Of a stretch of DNA of 64,000 bases, positions 10,065 to 20,029 are shown one piece after another. Source of the stretch: Gracilaria domingensis (lineage: Eukaryota > Rhodophyta > Florideophyceae > Gracilariales > Gracilariaceae); contig VCMS01000166.1 in the NCBI GenBank assembly GCA_022539475.1, forward strand, positions 1 to 64,000. Direction: 5' to 3'. Position numbers and translations under genes: made by a program. The notes under the pieces were generated by a model. It worked only from the letters and a program-made list of their open reading frames with translations. It was not told the DNA's origin and did no database searches. The stretch's first letter is position 1; each line of letters begins with the position of its first letter.

Positions 10065-11696
10065 ATGAGCCATCGAGACAACGTTATGACAAACAAGGAG
10101 TTCACCACACTCGTTAGCAATCAACAATGTATGATGGATAAGCTACAGGTTCTCGAAAAGAGGTTAAACATACTTCAAAGTCGCCCAAATGTTTCGCCAA
10201 TACCACGTCCTCCCCAGAAAGAAGCAGGTCGTTATCCGAACATTGCGGGGTACCTTAGACGAGAGATAAACTCTAGAAACCGTGAAATTCATGAGATGAA
10301 CAGAAGCCGATCCGCGTACAATCAGTTTGAGAAATATGTTCAGTTCAACCAAAAGGACAACGACACAGTAATCAATACTCACTTGAAGGAAACGATTGGG
10401 GACATAATGACGTTTTGCTTTCCCGATAAGTGGGAAAAAATGTCTTGGTCAGATCTTAAGAAGGATTACAAGAGAGAGGTGCTCAAGGCTGTAGAACACG
10501 CATCCAACTCACCGGATATGGTCGTTTTAACTCAATGCATGTCTCAATGGGCCATTAAGAGCTTAATGGAACAAAAGCTCCATTCCATTCAGAACAAAAG
10601 TGCAAAACAAAAGCGAGAGTCAAAGGCGTGTGTGGAAGAAAGGGACACACGATCATTCAAGTCTCGTGGGGAGAGACGATCAGCTCAGAACATGTCACTC
10701 CCAGATTCTTCGGTAGGTGTCCAGAAACCACCTATTGCAAATCACCAGAGCCCGTTGCAGTCCAAAATATCGCACCCACTTCGTTCGATGAGAGATCAGG
10801 CTGGTGTAGGTACTGGTAGTGAAGTTGATGAAAGAGTCAGTGGAGCAGTTCAAAATATTCAGAACAGAATTCGAAATCAAGTCGGAAACGAGCCAAGTTT
10901 GTTTCTTGGGGGAACACGTACAAGTATTCGCAGTCGAAGACCAATCGAAGGAGGAAGTGGAGAGAATCCGGCAATCCAAAACATAACATCTCTGCCACTC
11001 TTGCAATCTGTGCCTCACCAAACAAGAATTGAAAGCCAAGGGAGCACAACCAGGAGCTATCTTGTACGTCAGTTGAATTTTGATCAGACAAATGAACAAG
11101 AACGTGTAGTCTATTCTCCTGCAAATGTTACACGTGAGGCTATAAATCTGAGCAGGAGTTTTCTTGAAGCCAGTAGCAGAAACAATGATATATCCACTTC
11201 CACTAATAGTGTTAGCAAAATTCATCAAAACAAGTCTTTGAAAGGGAAGAGAAATATTCGTACAAGAGAGAAACCTGTTGAACATTTTTGCGATGGAGAA
11301 GGTAACAGTCGTCGTGGTCATATGCAGCTACCGCTCGGAGTACGACAAGGAAATCGTCTTATCCGACGTAAAGATCCCCAAGCGCAAGAAGCATTACAAG
11401 ATGTGAACAGTCAAATGGCTCGAAATGAGTTAGATACAGATGAAATTCTGCCAAATCCAAATGCAAGGAGCTACGCTGCTTCCTTGAACTTACAGAGAGC
11501 GTTTTGCCCGAGATTGAACGAGAATGTGTTTGTTGGAAACGACGGTTCTCGACTCCATGGAGTAACTGTTGATCCTTCTGGAGAACAAAGAGGAACAAAA
11601 AGTAATGTGCAAGATTGGGCATCGCACTACTCGGTACCACTAGGAGTGGCAGCAGACCATCCATTCAACGAGGTCGAGAACCGTAGTACGAAGTAA
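10065..11696 (+). CDS. Transposon accessory protein, unknown function
   Basis: A 543-residue hydrophilic protein with ATG start MSHRDNVMTNKEF. The first about 40 residues (NQQCMMDKLQVLEKRLNIL) look coiled-coil-like. A more ordered, Trp-containing segment follows (FCFPDKWEKMSWSDLKKDYK, about residues 110-170), then a long Lys/Arg/Ser/Gln-rich disordered tail. No catalytic motif is recognised. It stands head to head with the transposase and is followed on the same strand by another unknown ORF, so I infer a second transposon-encoded protein, perhaps a DNA-binding partner as found in CACTA elements. Codon use and lack of introns match the transposase. It could alternatively be a host gene trapped beside the element. 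Confidence 0.6.
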   Translation: MSHRDNVMTNKEFTTLVSNQQCMMDKLQVLEKRLNILQSRPNVSPIPRPPQKEAGRYPNIAGYLRREINSRNREIHEMNRSRSAYNQFEKYVQFNQKDNDTVINTHLKETIGDIMTFCFPDKWEKMSWSDLKKDYKREVLKAVEHASNSPDMVVLTQCMSQWAIKSLMEQKLHSIQNKSAKQKRESKACVEERDTRSFKSRGERRSAQNMSLPDSSVGVQKPPIANHQSPLQSKISHPLRSMRDQAGVGTGSEVDERVSGAVQNIQNRIRNQVGNEPSLFLGGTRTSIRSRRPIEGGSGENPAIQNITSLPLLQSVPHQTRIESQGSTTRSYLVRQLNFDQTNEQERVVYSPANVTREAINLSRSFLEASSRNNDISTSTNSVSKIHQNKSLKGKRNIRTREKPVEHFCDGEGNSRRGHMQLPLGVRQGNRLIRRKDPQAQEALQDVNSQMARNELDTDEILPNPNARSYAASLNLQRAFCPRLNENVFVGNDGSRLHGVTVDPSGEQRGTKSNVQDWASHYSVPLGVAADHPFNEVENRSTK

Positions 11697-12075
11697 GCTC
11701 ATGCCTTCACGCAAACCGGCTTGGATGTTGCCAGAAGTACTTTTGCATAGAGCCATTCATCAAACAAGCACGATCTGTGGCGGCTGATCATGGTCAAAGA
11801 AAGAAAGCACAAATGAAGGGTGCCGTGTATCCAGAAAAATAGAGGCTCTACTGCATTGCAGATATACCTCCAAAATTACCTGCGTGTAAGAAAATTAGTG
11901 GCCGTAGAACACAGGACACGAAATAGAGTAAGGCTCATCACTCATTCTGTTTTCCCCACATCTTAATCTTGTATACGGTGCGCTCTCGTTTCTTCCTTGT
12001 AACCGTTCAAGACGCTTTGTCCTCTGAGAGATCCCCAGTTTTTTGGTTATTGTCTCCAGTACATCTTATAGTGCG

Positions 12076-12795
12076 ATGAGCAAGAATAATGAGGCTCTTG
12101 TTTCCTATTCTTCATCCGGCTCGGAGAGTATTGCTCCTTCTCACTGCAGCTCTGCATCGGAGCAATCCGTCACCGAGGAGATAGTTATGGTCCCAAAGGA
12201 AGTAATTCCACCCAATGCGAAGACATTCACGATCAATATTCGACGCGCTTCTCATTTGGATTCAATGACAAAAGTTACGCGGCACGTTCTAGAAGATGTT
12301 TCAAATTATGATGGACCTGACAGTATCTCTGAAGAGAGTGTAGCAAGTGACTCTTCGGAAATATGCACTGCTTCCAAAAGCAATGCCATAGTAGCTGTTG
12401 GTGGAGTATCAAAAGATGCACTGCGAAAGAGAAAATATAGGGCAGTCAGTAACAATCGCGAAAGGGAAAACCAGAAACGCCGAGAGAGATACAAGAAAAG
12501 AAACGTGGCACTCCCTTCGGAACTTGTTCAAAAGTTTGATCCCGCTCCTCACGCTTCAGTTCAAGGCGGTTTTATGCCATACGAGCAAAACCTTCGTATT
12601 CCTGTTCAAGTCACACGTCAATTTTGTGATGGAGAGCTCAGAGTTCTTCAGGTGCTCCGCCGATATGAAATCGAAACCTGGTATCATCAATGGATACCGA
12701 ATGTGAACGGTACGAGGAACTGTAACGGAAAAATGTACGCATTGCAAGACGTAATGGGTGAACGATCTGTTGTCAACGTTCGGAAGCATTTGTGA
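12076..12795 (+). CDS. Second transposon accessory protein, unknown
   Basis: About 239 residues from the ATG at 12076 (MSKNNEALVSYSS); the open frame begins slightly earlier without an ATG. The N-terminal half is Ser/Glu-rich. The middle holds a strongly basic stretch (KDALRKRKYRAVSNNRERE, then KRRERYKKR) that resembles a basic DNA-binding or nuclear-localisation region. The C-terminal about 80 residues look folded (VTRQFCDGELRVLQVLRRYE...TWYHQW). It follows the 10065-11696 gene by about 380 bp in the same direction. No family was recognised. Further short exons downstream cannot be excluded. Confidence 0.5.
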   Translation: MSKNNEALVSYSSSGSESIAPSHCSSASEQSVTEEIVMVPKEVIPPNAKTFTINIRRASHLDSMTKVTRHVLEDVSNYDGPDSISEESVASDSSEICTASKSNAIVAVGGVSKDALRKRKYRAVSNNRERENQKRRERYKKRNVALPSELVQKFDPAPHASVQGGFMPYEQNLRIPVQVTRQFCDGELRVLQVLRRYEIETWYHQWIPNVNGTRNCNGKMYALQDVMGERSVVNVRKHL

Positions 12796-13294
12796 GATGC
12801 TCCAAGCTCACCAGGGTCCCAACCTTTACTGAAGTACGTCTGGACTTCAGACTGTTCGATTTGGTTGCCTCGCACTTGTTTTTGATGTTTCACTTATCAT
12901 TGGACGTAATGCATGCTTTTGATCATGGAGGTGTATCGTGCCATCCAATGCGCGATGTAAAATGCCGGGCAGGAGAAAGAGACCGGCAGTGGTAGTAGGA
13001 ATTCTGACATCGATGCACTCGTTGATGGTCTTGAAGAAGTTATGTACTTCTTCTACCTTCCTTAGCCATCGCTCAAGTGAGATAAGTTTTCATCTGTACA
13101 GGATATTCTCTCTGTCGAATTTTAAGTTCGGTAGATTCGTAATCAATAAGCGCATGTGCATGCCACCGAAGACTAGCGGATATGCTCTGTGCAAATGAAG
13201 TTTGTAAGTCTTTAAACTTTCCAAGTAAGCAAGTAAGGTATATGTACAAAGTGCACCATTTCTGTACAGGTAAATGAAGGAGTTAGTCCAACAA
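12796..13294. other. No gene seen; right flank of tnp2-type transposon
   Basis: Only short ORFs without recognisable similarity occur. The right end of the tnp2-type transposon probably lies here or just beyond. I searched by eye for CACTA/TAGTG ends and found no matching pair. Confidence 0.35.
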
Positions 13295-13590
13295 CTACCG
13301 TCGTTTCTTCGCTCTTTTTTTCTCTTGTATCGCGTTCCACCTCAAAGCTAACTCGTCCTCATCACCTTCAGATGCCCCTGTCGAATCGAGAGCCCTTTTC
13401 GTCCTTTGAGTACGTTTCCTGCCAGAGCTTTCCTTATGTGCACCACGGCGCTGTGTTGCCTGCTCGATCTCTGACCTTAACAGAGCCTTGAGCACGTGCT
13501 CGTGAATGTCTTGAGCTGTTGAAATCTCCCCGGCACTAGGGAGTGGTTTAGGACCCCCGTTCGGTAGTTCACGTTCCTCACGGGCGCGAG
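13295..13590 (-). pseudogene. C-terminal gene fragment of unknown origin
   Basis: An open frame of about 95 residues ends in a strongly basic C-terminus (WNAIQEKKRAKKRR). It includes a helical-looking segment (DIHEHVLKALLRSEIEQATQ) and a Lys/Arg/Ser-rich stretch. Composition suggests true coding DNA. It is fused directly to the XRN fragment upstream, immediately after the XRN motif DLIML, but does not continue as XRN would. It is best read as a piece of a different gene joined in a chimera. Confidence 0.4.
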
Positions 13591-14134
13591 CATAATGAGA
13601 TCGGCGTCCAACCCGTAGACGCATTGTCTGGTATTTGGCCCTAACTGATCTGCTTCGCGCAGGGGTGAGCTGCTAAATAAAGTGGGTGCCGGGAGTTATG
13701 CAGTCCGATTCGAACGGATCTAAGTCAGCGGCTGCGTACAACGGATCTTCGGCCATGAGGCGCTCGTGCTCGTTCGCACGGTCTTTCGCGGACTGGAAGC
13801 GCCTGAAACGCTGCTGCTTCATCTTGGCACGCGGGGCGAAGCCATCGATGGCCATGTAGAGCAGACGGCGCGGGCGCAGCAGGGAGATGATGTTGTCTAT
13901 GTACTTGAAGACGTCAGTGAAGATTTGGTGCATGCTCTTGACACCGTGCGCCGGAGCTGAATGGTAACGCTTGGTGTCATATCCGCCATTGACAGGGAAG
14001 GAAGGGGCGCAGTTGTGGATGATGCCGTTTATGTTCAGGTAGAGGTTGTCCACGTGCGGTGCTTGGTTAGTTCGAAGCGACGCATTGATGAGAGGGTAGC
14101 GCTCGCTATTGTAGCAGTAAAACTTGGGAACTCC
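13591..14134 (-). pseudogene. XRN-type 5'-3' exoribonuclease, N-terminal fragment
   Basis: The minus strand encodes hallmark XRN1/XRN2 N-terminal motifs in order: GVPKF, SERYPLIN, DNLYLNINGIIHNC, then MAIDGFAPRAKMKQQR with FRRFQSA, and DCITPGTHF, followed by a stop at 13673. After only about 30 bp the later motif CVYGLDADLIML appears in another frame (about 13640-13590). The roughly 60 residues that normally lie between these motifs are missing. The start Met is replaced: GTA GGA in place of ATGGGA, possibly the 3' splice site of a lost first exon. XRN enzymes degrade decapped RNA and are over 700 residues long. This is a broken, internally deleted copy. An intact homologue is expected elsewhere in the genome. 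Confidence 0.75.
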
Positions 14135-14350
14135 TACGAAAACGCAGCTGGAACAGCCTAAGGTCAGAACGCAGTCTCGCCGCACGCGCGCGCAAACGGA
14201 CAGCGGGAGCAGGCAACGTACCTTTACGGCACAACCTGAAGCGTATAAAGACCGCGCAGGTGCCGGCGAGGGTTTGTAGCCTGTTCCTTCAGCATTACGG
14301 CGCGCTGGCCATGACATTCCGCATTCAAAGTCTCGCGGCGACGCTGTCGC

Positions 14351-15180
14351 TCACCACCGACTCGACATCACAGCAAGCGGCGTGGATGTATTGAGCATTG
14401 CACAAGGCCCATTGCCGTTGTACACAACCCGGCAAACAGCGAGTTCCGAAGCTAGGTCTGTACTCGCCGACAACTTGTCAACACCTTGAAAGTGTTCTCC
14501 AACGACAGCGGCTCCTTTGCGCCGGACGGGTGAACAGAGGTACCCACAAAGTTGTAAATCTCTTGCTCGGAGACCTCTGCGTAGATGGCGCAATCACTGA
14601 AAAGAATGTCTTCGTCATGTGGCACGGACTGTGTGGCGGCAACGGCGCGACGCAGCTTCCATTCTGTCCCGCCCTCCAGCTGATCGGTTCCAATGAACAA
14701 GGTGTCGGTCGCGTCGTGTGCCTGGGACTCGTTGCTGACGGGCTCGGACGGAATGGCCTTGAAGAGGACGCGGTCTGCTGGGACGCGATCGTCGGTTTCC
14801 AGCAGCAGCACGTCTCCTACGCGAATGTCCTGGGTGCCTATGCGGATGGCATAGGAAGTGTTGGAGCGCTCTCCGCGCAGCAGCATGGTGTACGGAAATT
14901 GGTTGAGACTGTTGTCGCGCTCGTAGCGCGCAATGTCGTCAAAAGCGTTCTTGGAAATGGAGACGAGCAGAACAAAGATGAGCGGGCCAAAGTAGGTTCA
15001 GAAAAGCCGAAGCGCAGGGCGGAGATGAACCGCGAGCACGCGAAGAGCAGGAAAACCAAGTTGTAGGACATGCGGAACTGCTCGTAAAGAACGAGGGGGA
15101 TGAAGGAGAGAAAGGTGTACTTGCGGTTGCAAACGGCATTGTGCCGTTCCGTGTGCACCACGGTCGGCACTTGCGGCACT
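14351..15180 (-). pseudogene. P4-type ATPase (lipid flippase, Neo1/ATP9-like), N-terminal fragment
   Basis: Motifs appear in three successive frames. They are CNRKYTFLSFIPLVLYEQFR with the first membrane segment (about 15120-15000), then GPLIFVLLVSISKNAFDDIARYERD after an in-frame stop and shift (about 14990-14900), then VGDVLLLETDDRVPAD and FIGTDQLEGGTEWKLR (14886-14452), and finally ASELAVCRVVYNGNGP with MLNTSTP (about 14450-14380). In intact flippases these form the transmembrane entry and actuator domain. The phosphorylation and nucleotide-binding domains are absent. At least two frameshifts and a stop show it is dead. It sits just upstream of the XRN fragment on the same strand, in unusually GC-rich DNA. 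Confidence 0.75.
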
Positions 15181-16480
15181 CTCTGCCACGGAGGCCGCCC
15201 GCATGATGCCGTGCTCGATGGAGCACCTGCCCCGCGGCACGACGCGCGGTGCGAGAGTGGGCGCGAGCGCAGCTGGTTACGACGGCCCCGACAGCAGCGT
15301 CATCACGCGCAGGTAGCTGCGCGCCCACGTCGGGCGCAGCAGGTGCCGCGCGAGGAACACGAGCGACGGCGACGCGGGCGGCGCGCCCCCTGGCGGCGCG
15401 TTCACGGGCGGCGTGAACAGCGGCAACTCATCGTGCTGCATGGGGCCGATCGCCGCGGTTTGCGAGGGGCGGACAGCGGGTGGGGGACGTCGAAGATGGC
15501 AGACGGCTCAGCTGCGCGCGCTGATCTGCGCGAGTTTGCGGACGTGCGGCGCAGTACCGCTGCAATTGGCGTGGCAACAAGAAAAGTCTGCACCGGTCTG
15601 AGTGCCGCGAGGTTTTTTGACTCGAGCGCGTGGGGCGCACACTTCGCTGCAACGACTGCTGCCGCTGCTCGGTGTGGCTCGATTTTCTGTGCTGCGCTGT
15701 GCGATGTCGGTTGCGCCGCGGAGCGCCACGGCGCAGTGCGACCGCTGCCGCCGCGAACGGCGGCGCCGCGTGCAGGTTCGCAACCCGCCGCCGTTGGGGG
15801 GGCCCCGCGGAAGCACAGTCACCCCGACAGACGCGCGAATCATCGCCCCCAGCGCGTCTAATGGAGTCGGGGGTGGCCCCAAAAACGCGCGCGCACATTT
15901 GTCATCCGCCGTCGAGCCCCACGCGCCAGAAGCAGCCCTGGGCGGTTGCGTTGCTGCTAAATGCTGCTGGAGATAGCACAAGGCACGCTGGAGTCGGCGG
16001 CTCGCCGCTCCTTCGCGTCCGCGCTGTCGGCGCGGCCGGGCGCCAAGGCGTAAATCGTGACTAACAAAATCTCAAATACGAGTAGCAACTAATTCTGTCG
16101 GATGAAGCTTGGCCACAATTGTTTTTGTTCGCTGCTAAAGAAACTGATTCTCTGCATGAAATTCATTCATTCACTCATTCATCTCGCTCTATCTGCGCAA
16201 TATGCGCTATGTATTCCGTATCTTACAAGTTCCCTCCCGCCGGAACACCTTCAAGACTAGACCCCGGCCTTGATGTTACAAAACCAACCGGCTGTGGGAC
16301 AAAACTCTGCAGGCAACTTTATCAGCATCGTAGACAAGCTCGAGCTTGCTCTAAGGCACAAAACCACACTGTCGTATTCTGCCAAACCCAACAGTGAGCA
16401 GCCTGACACACATCAGATATCTGCATCTAGATGCGTTGCAGCCGCTACGTGCCGCACACGAGTGCTGCACACGAACTCCG
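15181..16480. other. GC-rich non-coding block with overlapping spurious frames
   Basis: Strong GC richness keeps several frames open on both strands. None has a recognisable domain or consistent coding character. It seems to be part of the same composite GC-rich segment as the flippase and XRN fragments. Confidence 0.4.
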
Positions 16481-16590
16481 CGAACGCGCGCGCCGGGCAC
16501 GCGCGCCATGCACGTGCGCGCGCCGGGCACGCGCGCCGTGCACGCGCGCGCGTCGGGCACGCTCGCCGTGCACGCGCGCTGCGCACGTGC
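16471..16590 (+). repeat. 30-bp GC-rich minisatellite, about 3.5 units
   Basis: Units of 30 bp at 16501-16530, 16531-16560 and 16561-16590 share the pattern GCGCGCCRTGCACG...GGGCAC, with a partial unit before. The last unit is diverged. Alternating GC content makes Z-DNA formation possible (inference). Confidence 0.7.
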
Positions 16591-16692
16591 GAAGCGCAGC
16601 GGCCCACCCAAGGACCGCCGCCAGGTTGCCCTTGATGGGTGGCAGTAGCAGCTGCCATGCCTGAGGTTAGGCGACAGCGCAGCGCGTCCCCG

Positions 16693-16796
16693 CGCCTCGC
16701 ATCTCGAACCGTCAGCTGCAGCACGCCTCATCAACACATTCGCTCGCCTCGCATCTCGCACCGTCATCTGCAGCACACCTCATCAACACATTCGCC
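16693..16796 (+). repeat. 52-bp tandem duplication
   Basis: Two adjacent 52-bp copies (16693-16744, 16745-16796), beginning CGCCTCGCATCTCG and ending CATCAACACATTCGC, differ at only a few positions. It looks like a recent tandem duplication in non-coding DNA. Confidence 0.85.
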
Positions 16797-17100
16797 CTTC
16801 TTGTCGCACACCTTGCCTCTCCCCAACGGTCCTTTCTCGCCCACCATCACTCTACGGAGACTTTCGCTTGGTCATGGATCTTCCGTCTAGCTCCGATCGC
16901 TATAGAAGACCTTATTAATAATCAGTCTTCTTCTAACCATCCTCCCCCCATGCAAAACCTTCTCAACGCCAACCAAAACCTACCACAAAAGCCGTTTCCG
17001 CGGGGTCCCGCTTCAAGCGGAAGTTCTGGCAAGCACGATAGAATGTGCCAAATGACACAGCAATCGCCTGGGAGCATGGCCTCTTCACGTCGACGTCCCG

Positions 17101-18066
17101 TTAGCAGCGCAGCGTGACTGCCGCAGCGCCGTCCCGTCTACCAGTGCAAACTGCATCCGCACCTGCCGCAGCGCCGCCACCGCGCCTGGCAGTGGGTGGC
17201 AAAGGCATTGGCCTGCCGTGCAACACCACGAAGCGACCTGAGTGCGGCAATTGGCTTGCCGCGTACACTAGGAATCGCTGCAAGTTGTGCAGTTCACGTG
17301 GCGGGTTTGCGGACGGCGGCGATGCGGCGACGGCAACCAAGGCAGCGATGAGAGCAGGATCGCGACCTTCAGCGGCGCCCACAGCAGATGAACGACGTTC
17401 TGATGCGTGCAGTGCGTGGGTTTGTCCAGTGTTGAGACAATGGTTGCAGACGCCGCGGACGTGGGAGCGTGGGCCCGAAAAGTCCGCAGCAGCGCGAGCA
17501 GCGCAGCGCAGCGGGCGAAGTGCGTCATAATTTGCGCGTGTCGTCAAACGGCTAGCCGACATGTACATGACGCCAAGGTTTTTGATGAGACTGACATCGT
17601 GGGAAACTTTTATGACTCGTTTGTATAGAATCAAAGCGTATTTCGTATCATAGACGACCTGCTTTTCTCTGAGTATGATTGTTCTCAAAATTTCCATGCA
17701 CTGTGGATCGTTAGAGAGCGATGGCTCGTTACCAGATTTGGACAGTAAAACTCTGTAGTGCGGCACTCTCCTAGCCTCGGGATGTCGTGCCTGCTTGATG
17801 GATCGCTCAAACAACTGAAAACCCTTAGGATAATGAGTGTAACAAAGGGTTCGTAGAGAAGAAGGTGCACGACAGCAACCATGGCGTTGACATCGTGGAA
17901 TTGCTTGATGACGCGCGTTCGTTTTGGGCAAGCTGCACGAGTACAACGTTGTGGGTGGGTGGCATGAGAAAGGAAGTGACAGAGCAAGCGCCGACAACAA
18001 AAAGGACACATGCTGACGAGCACCATGAGGCCGCTGAAAGCCGATGGTGCCGCGTGCACGACGCAT
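17101..18066 (-). pseudogene. Unrecognised open frame, possibly composite gene fragment
   Basis: A 321-codon open frame on the minus strand without any recognised domain. Its middle (about 17770-17570) has coding-like composition, with runs such as QVVYDTKYALILYKRVIKV. The two ends are Pro/Ala/Arg-rich, as expected for chance frames in GC-rich DNA. A parallel frame (17685-18059) also looks partly coding, which suggests frameshifted remnants. It lies in the same GC-rich block as the flippase and XRN fragments and may be another captured piece. No function can be assigned. Confidence 0.25.
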
Positions 18067-18310
18067 GGCGCAATTTAAGATGACGTGGGAGACGGCAGCG
18101 AGAACGGCGTATTGTGGAAGAGAACGAAGTGCAGCGGAGCCGACAGGGTGCTACGCGGCGTTTACATGTCAAACGAATGCAGCGCTTTACTCGCTTCTTT
18201 ACACCACCTATGTACTAGCGTTACTGTGCACATCTTAGTTGACAAAACGAGAAAACTTCTATTCAACACCTATTCACCACCATCTCTGACCATTACTACC
18301 TTTTGACCAG

Positions 18311-20026
18311 CTAAAGTCTGAGCACTTTTCCACCAGGGCATCCAGGGCGTTGGCTTCGATATCCGCCAGAGTGCGGCACGGGCAATGCCGGGACTTGACG
18401 TCCGGCGTACAGAGCGGGGTCTCCGTCCACTGTAGACTGCTCCGTCGTCGACGGCAATTCCGAACTCGGCATTGAACCATCGTCCTGTAACAGGTGCAGG
18501 TTATCATAACCCCCTTGAACAGAACCTCGCGAGTGAGGCAGTGAGGAGTCTCGGCCTTCTACATGAAGGAGTCGGCGCGTGCGCGCCTTGATACCAGTGC
18601 GTGCTCGAGCTGCATCTCCCTCCGCTTGGGCAAATTGAACGAGTTCCAGATAGGTAATCCGGCGTTTGTTCTCCCGATAATGGGCTACCAACGTCCGAAT
18701 TGATCGGTCCAGTCCATCAACAAACATCGTACACCGCTCGGCTGCGGAGAACACGTTGCCACATCTGTGGAAAGCCTTATTGAGGCGGGTCGAATAAACG
18801 GTTTCCGACTCTTCGGCTCCTTGCTCCGTGTCTCGTAGCGCGAGAAGGGCACCTTGTATCGCATTGCCTGTCGCGTAAGAGCGCAGGAGATATTGTACCG
18901 CTTCCGGCCAGCACGTAACTCCTCCTTCGGAGGCGCGAGACGACCCACGAACCGAATTGAATTGATCTTCGGCTACACCCGTCAAAAAGTACGGCAGCGC
19001 GATGTAGGCCTGTGCTTCACTCATCCGAAGTACATCGGCTTCCGCTACGAAGCGGCTAAGAAAATCCAAGACAAGAATTGGATCTTCCCCAGAGAACTTG
19101 TGGGGCTTTAACGTGAGCTCCATTTGTCGGAGATGATTTCGCACTTTGCCAGTCCCACGTGGGGTCCTCTGTGGCGTCGTGTCATCAAGCCGATAATATC
19201 GGTAAGATAGTAGCTTCCGATACAGTAAGTTTGTCGGCTTCAACTCCTTCAATCCGAGGTGTCTCCGTCCTTTCGTACGGCCTCGTGCAACGCCAGAAGT
19301 GGCTTCAGTAGCCCGCGAACGGGATGCACGATAGCGAGAGCGCTCTTCCGCGCTGTCCGAAGAGTCGGTAGACGATCCCTTTTTGGGGCCCTCCTCATCA
19401 GAAGAGGATGAAGAAGACGAGTCAGACTCAACCTTGACCTTCTTCTTTGCCGGACGATCCCGGGAACGGCGCGAGTGCTGAGAACCCTCAGAAACCGGGG
19501 CTCCCGGCGCAACAGCATCAGATACGATGATTTGCTCGACCGTCTCCAGACGGGTAGCCAGGCGGTCCAGGCGTGCGGCAGCCTGCTCGTGCAGACCAGC
19601 CGACACCTGTCGGTGTTCCATAATCTGGTTGACATCAGACCGTAAAACACGGACGTCGCTCGAAACATCCCGGACACCGGCTTCATCGAGCCGTTGCCGG
19701 AGTTTCGTAATGTCCCGGATGAGGCCCACTTGGGAGTTCTGCAGGATGCGAACCTGAGCCTCTAATTCACGGAGGGTATACTCGTCGGACCGCGACGACA
19801 TAACGTCAACCGCTGCGGCGGCATCAGCCGCAGGTGCGGTTTCAGTTGGCCCACGAGTGGGTGGGGTCCCGTTATCAGAACGGCGGCCCCGGGAAGCCGG
19901 TTTCGGGTCGCCATTGCCTGGGACCTCCAGTGCTTCCTTCGGCAACGGAGGCAAACTTGCCGGCAAGCCGGACGAACCGGGCACAGAAGCGGCACGTGGC
20001 GCGCCACTCCTGCGACGGGACGACAT
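18311..20026 (-). CDS. Retroelement Gag polyprotein
   Basis: A 571-codon frame with ATG at 20026 (MSSRRRSGAPRAAS). The order is a Pro/Gly-rich N-terminus, then a coiled-coil segment (LRELEAQVRILQNSQVGLIR to about residue 170), a Lys/Ser/Asp-rich acidic and phospho-site-like region, and a capsid-like domain (LTLKPHKFSGEDPILVLDFL...AYIALPYFLTG, about residues 310-480) with the arrangement of the retrotransposon gag family. A basic tail follows. No zinc knuckle is reached before the frame ends next to the truncation, and another frame (18274-18507) also looks coding at the tail, so a late frameshift is possible. Gag forms the particle in functional elements. The coding DNA itself holds many perfect mini-hairpins, for example at 18442-18454, 18921-18933, 19190-19202 and 19495-19507. 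Confidence 0.7.
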   Translation of the reverse strand: MSSRRRSGAPRAASVPGSSGLPASLPPLPKEALEVPGNGDPKPASRGRRSDNGTPPTRGPTETAPAADAAAAVDVMSSRSDEYTLRELEAQVRILQNSQVGLIRDITKLRQRLDEAGVRDVSSDVRVLRSDVNQIMEHRQVSAGLHEQAAARLDRLATRLETVEQIIVSDAVAPGAPVSEGSQHSRRSRDRPAKKKVKVESDSSSSSSSDEEGPKKGSSTDSSDSAEERSRYRASRSRATEATSGVARGRTKGRRHLGLKELKPTNLLYRKLLSYRYYRLDDTTPQRTPRGTGKVRNHLRQMELTLKPHKFSGEDPILVLDFLSRFVAEADVLRMSEAQAYIALPYFLTGVAEDQFNSVRGSSRASEGGVTCWPEAVQYLLRSYATGNAIQGALLALRDTEQGAEESETVYSTRLNKAFHRCGNVFSAAERCTMFVDGLDRSIRTLVAHYRENKRRITYLELVQFAQAEGDAARARTGIKARTRRLLHVEGRDSSLPHSRGSVQGGYDNLHLLQDDGSMPSSELPSTTEQSTVDGDPALYAGRQVPALPVPHSGGYRSQRPGCPGGKVLRL

Positions 20027-20029
20027 CGT

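Noticed and set aside
6180-13300. CACTA terminal inverted repeats of the tnp2-type transposon
   Set aside because: I looked for CACTA/TAGTG pairs and matching subterminal repeats and found none convincing, so no element borders are given.
15100-16064. Several 120-250-codon ORFs on both strands
   Set aside because: Same GC effect. Only the flippase motifs on the minus strand below 15180 are supported.
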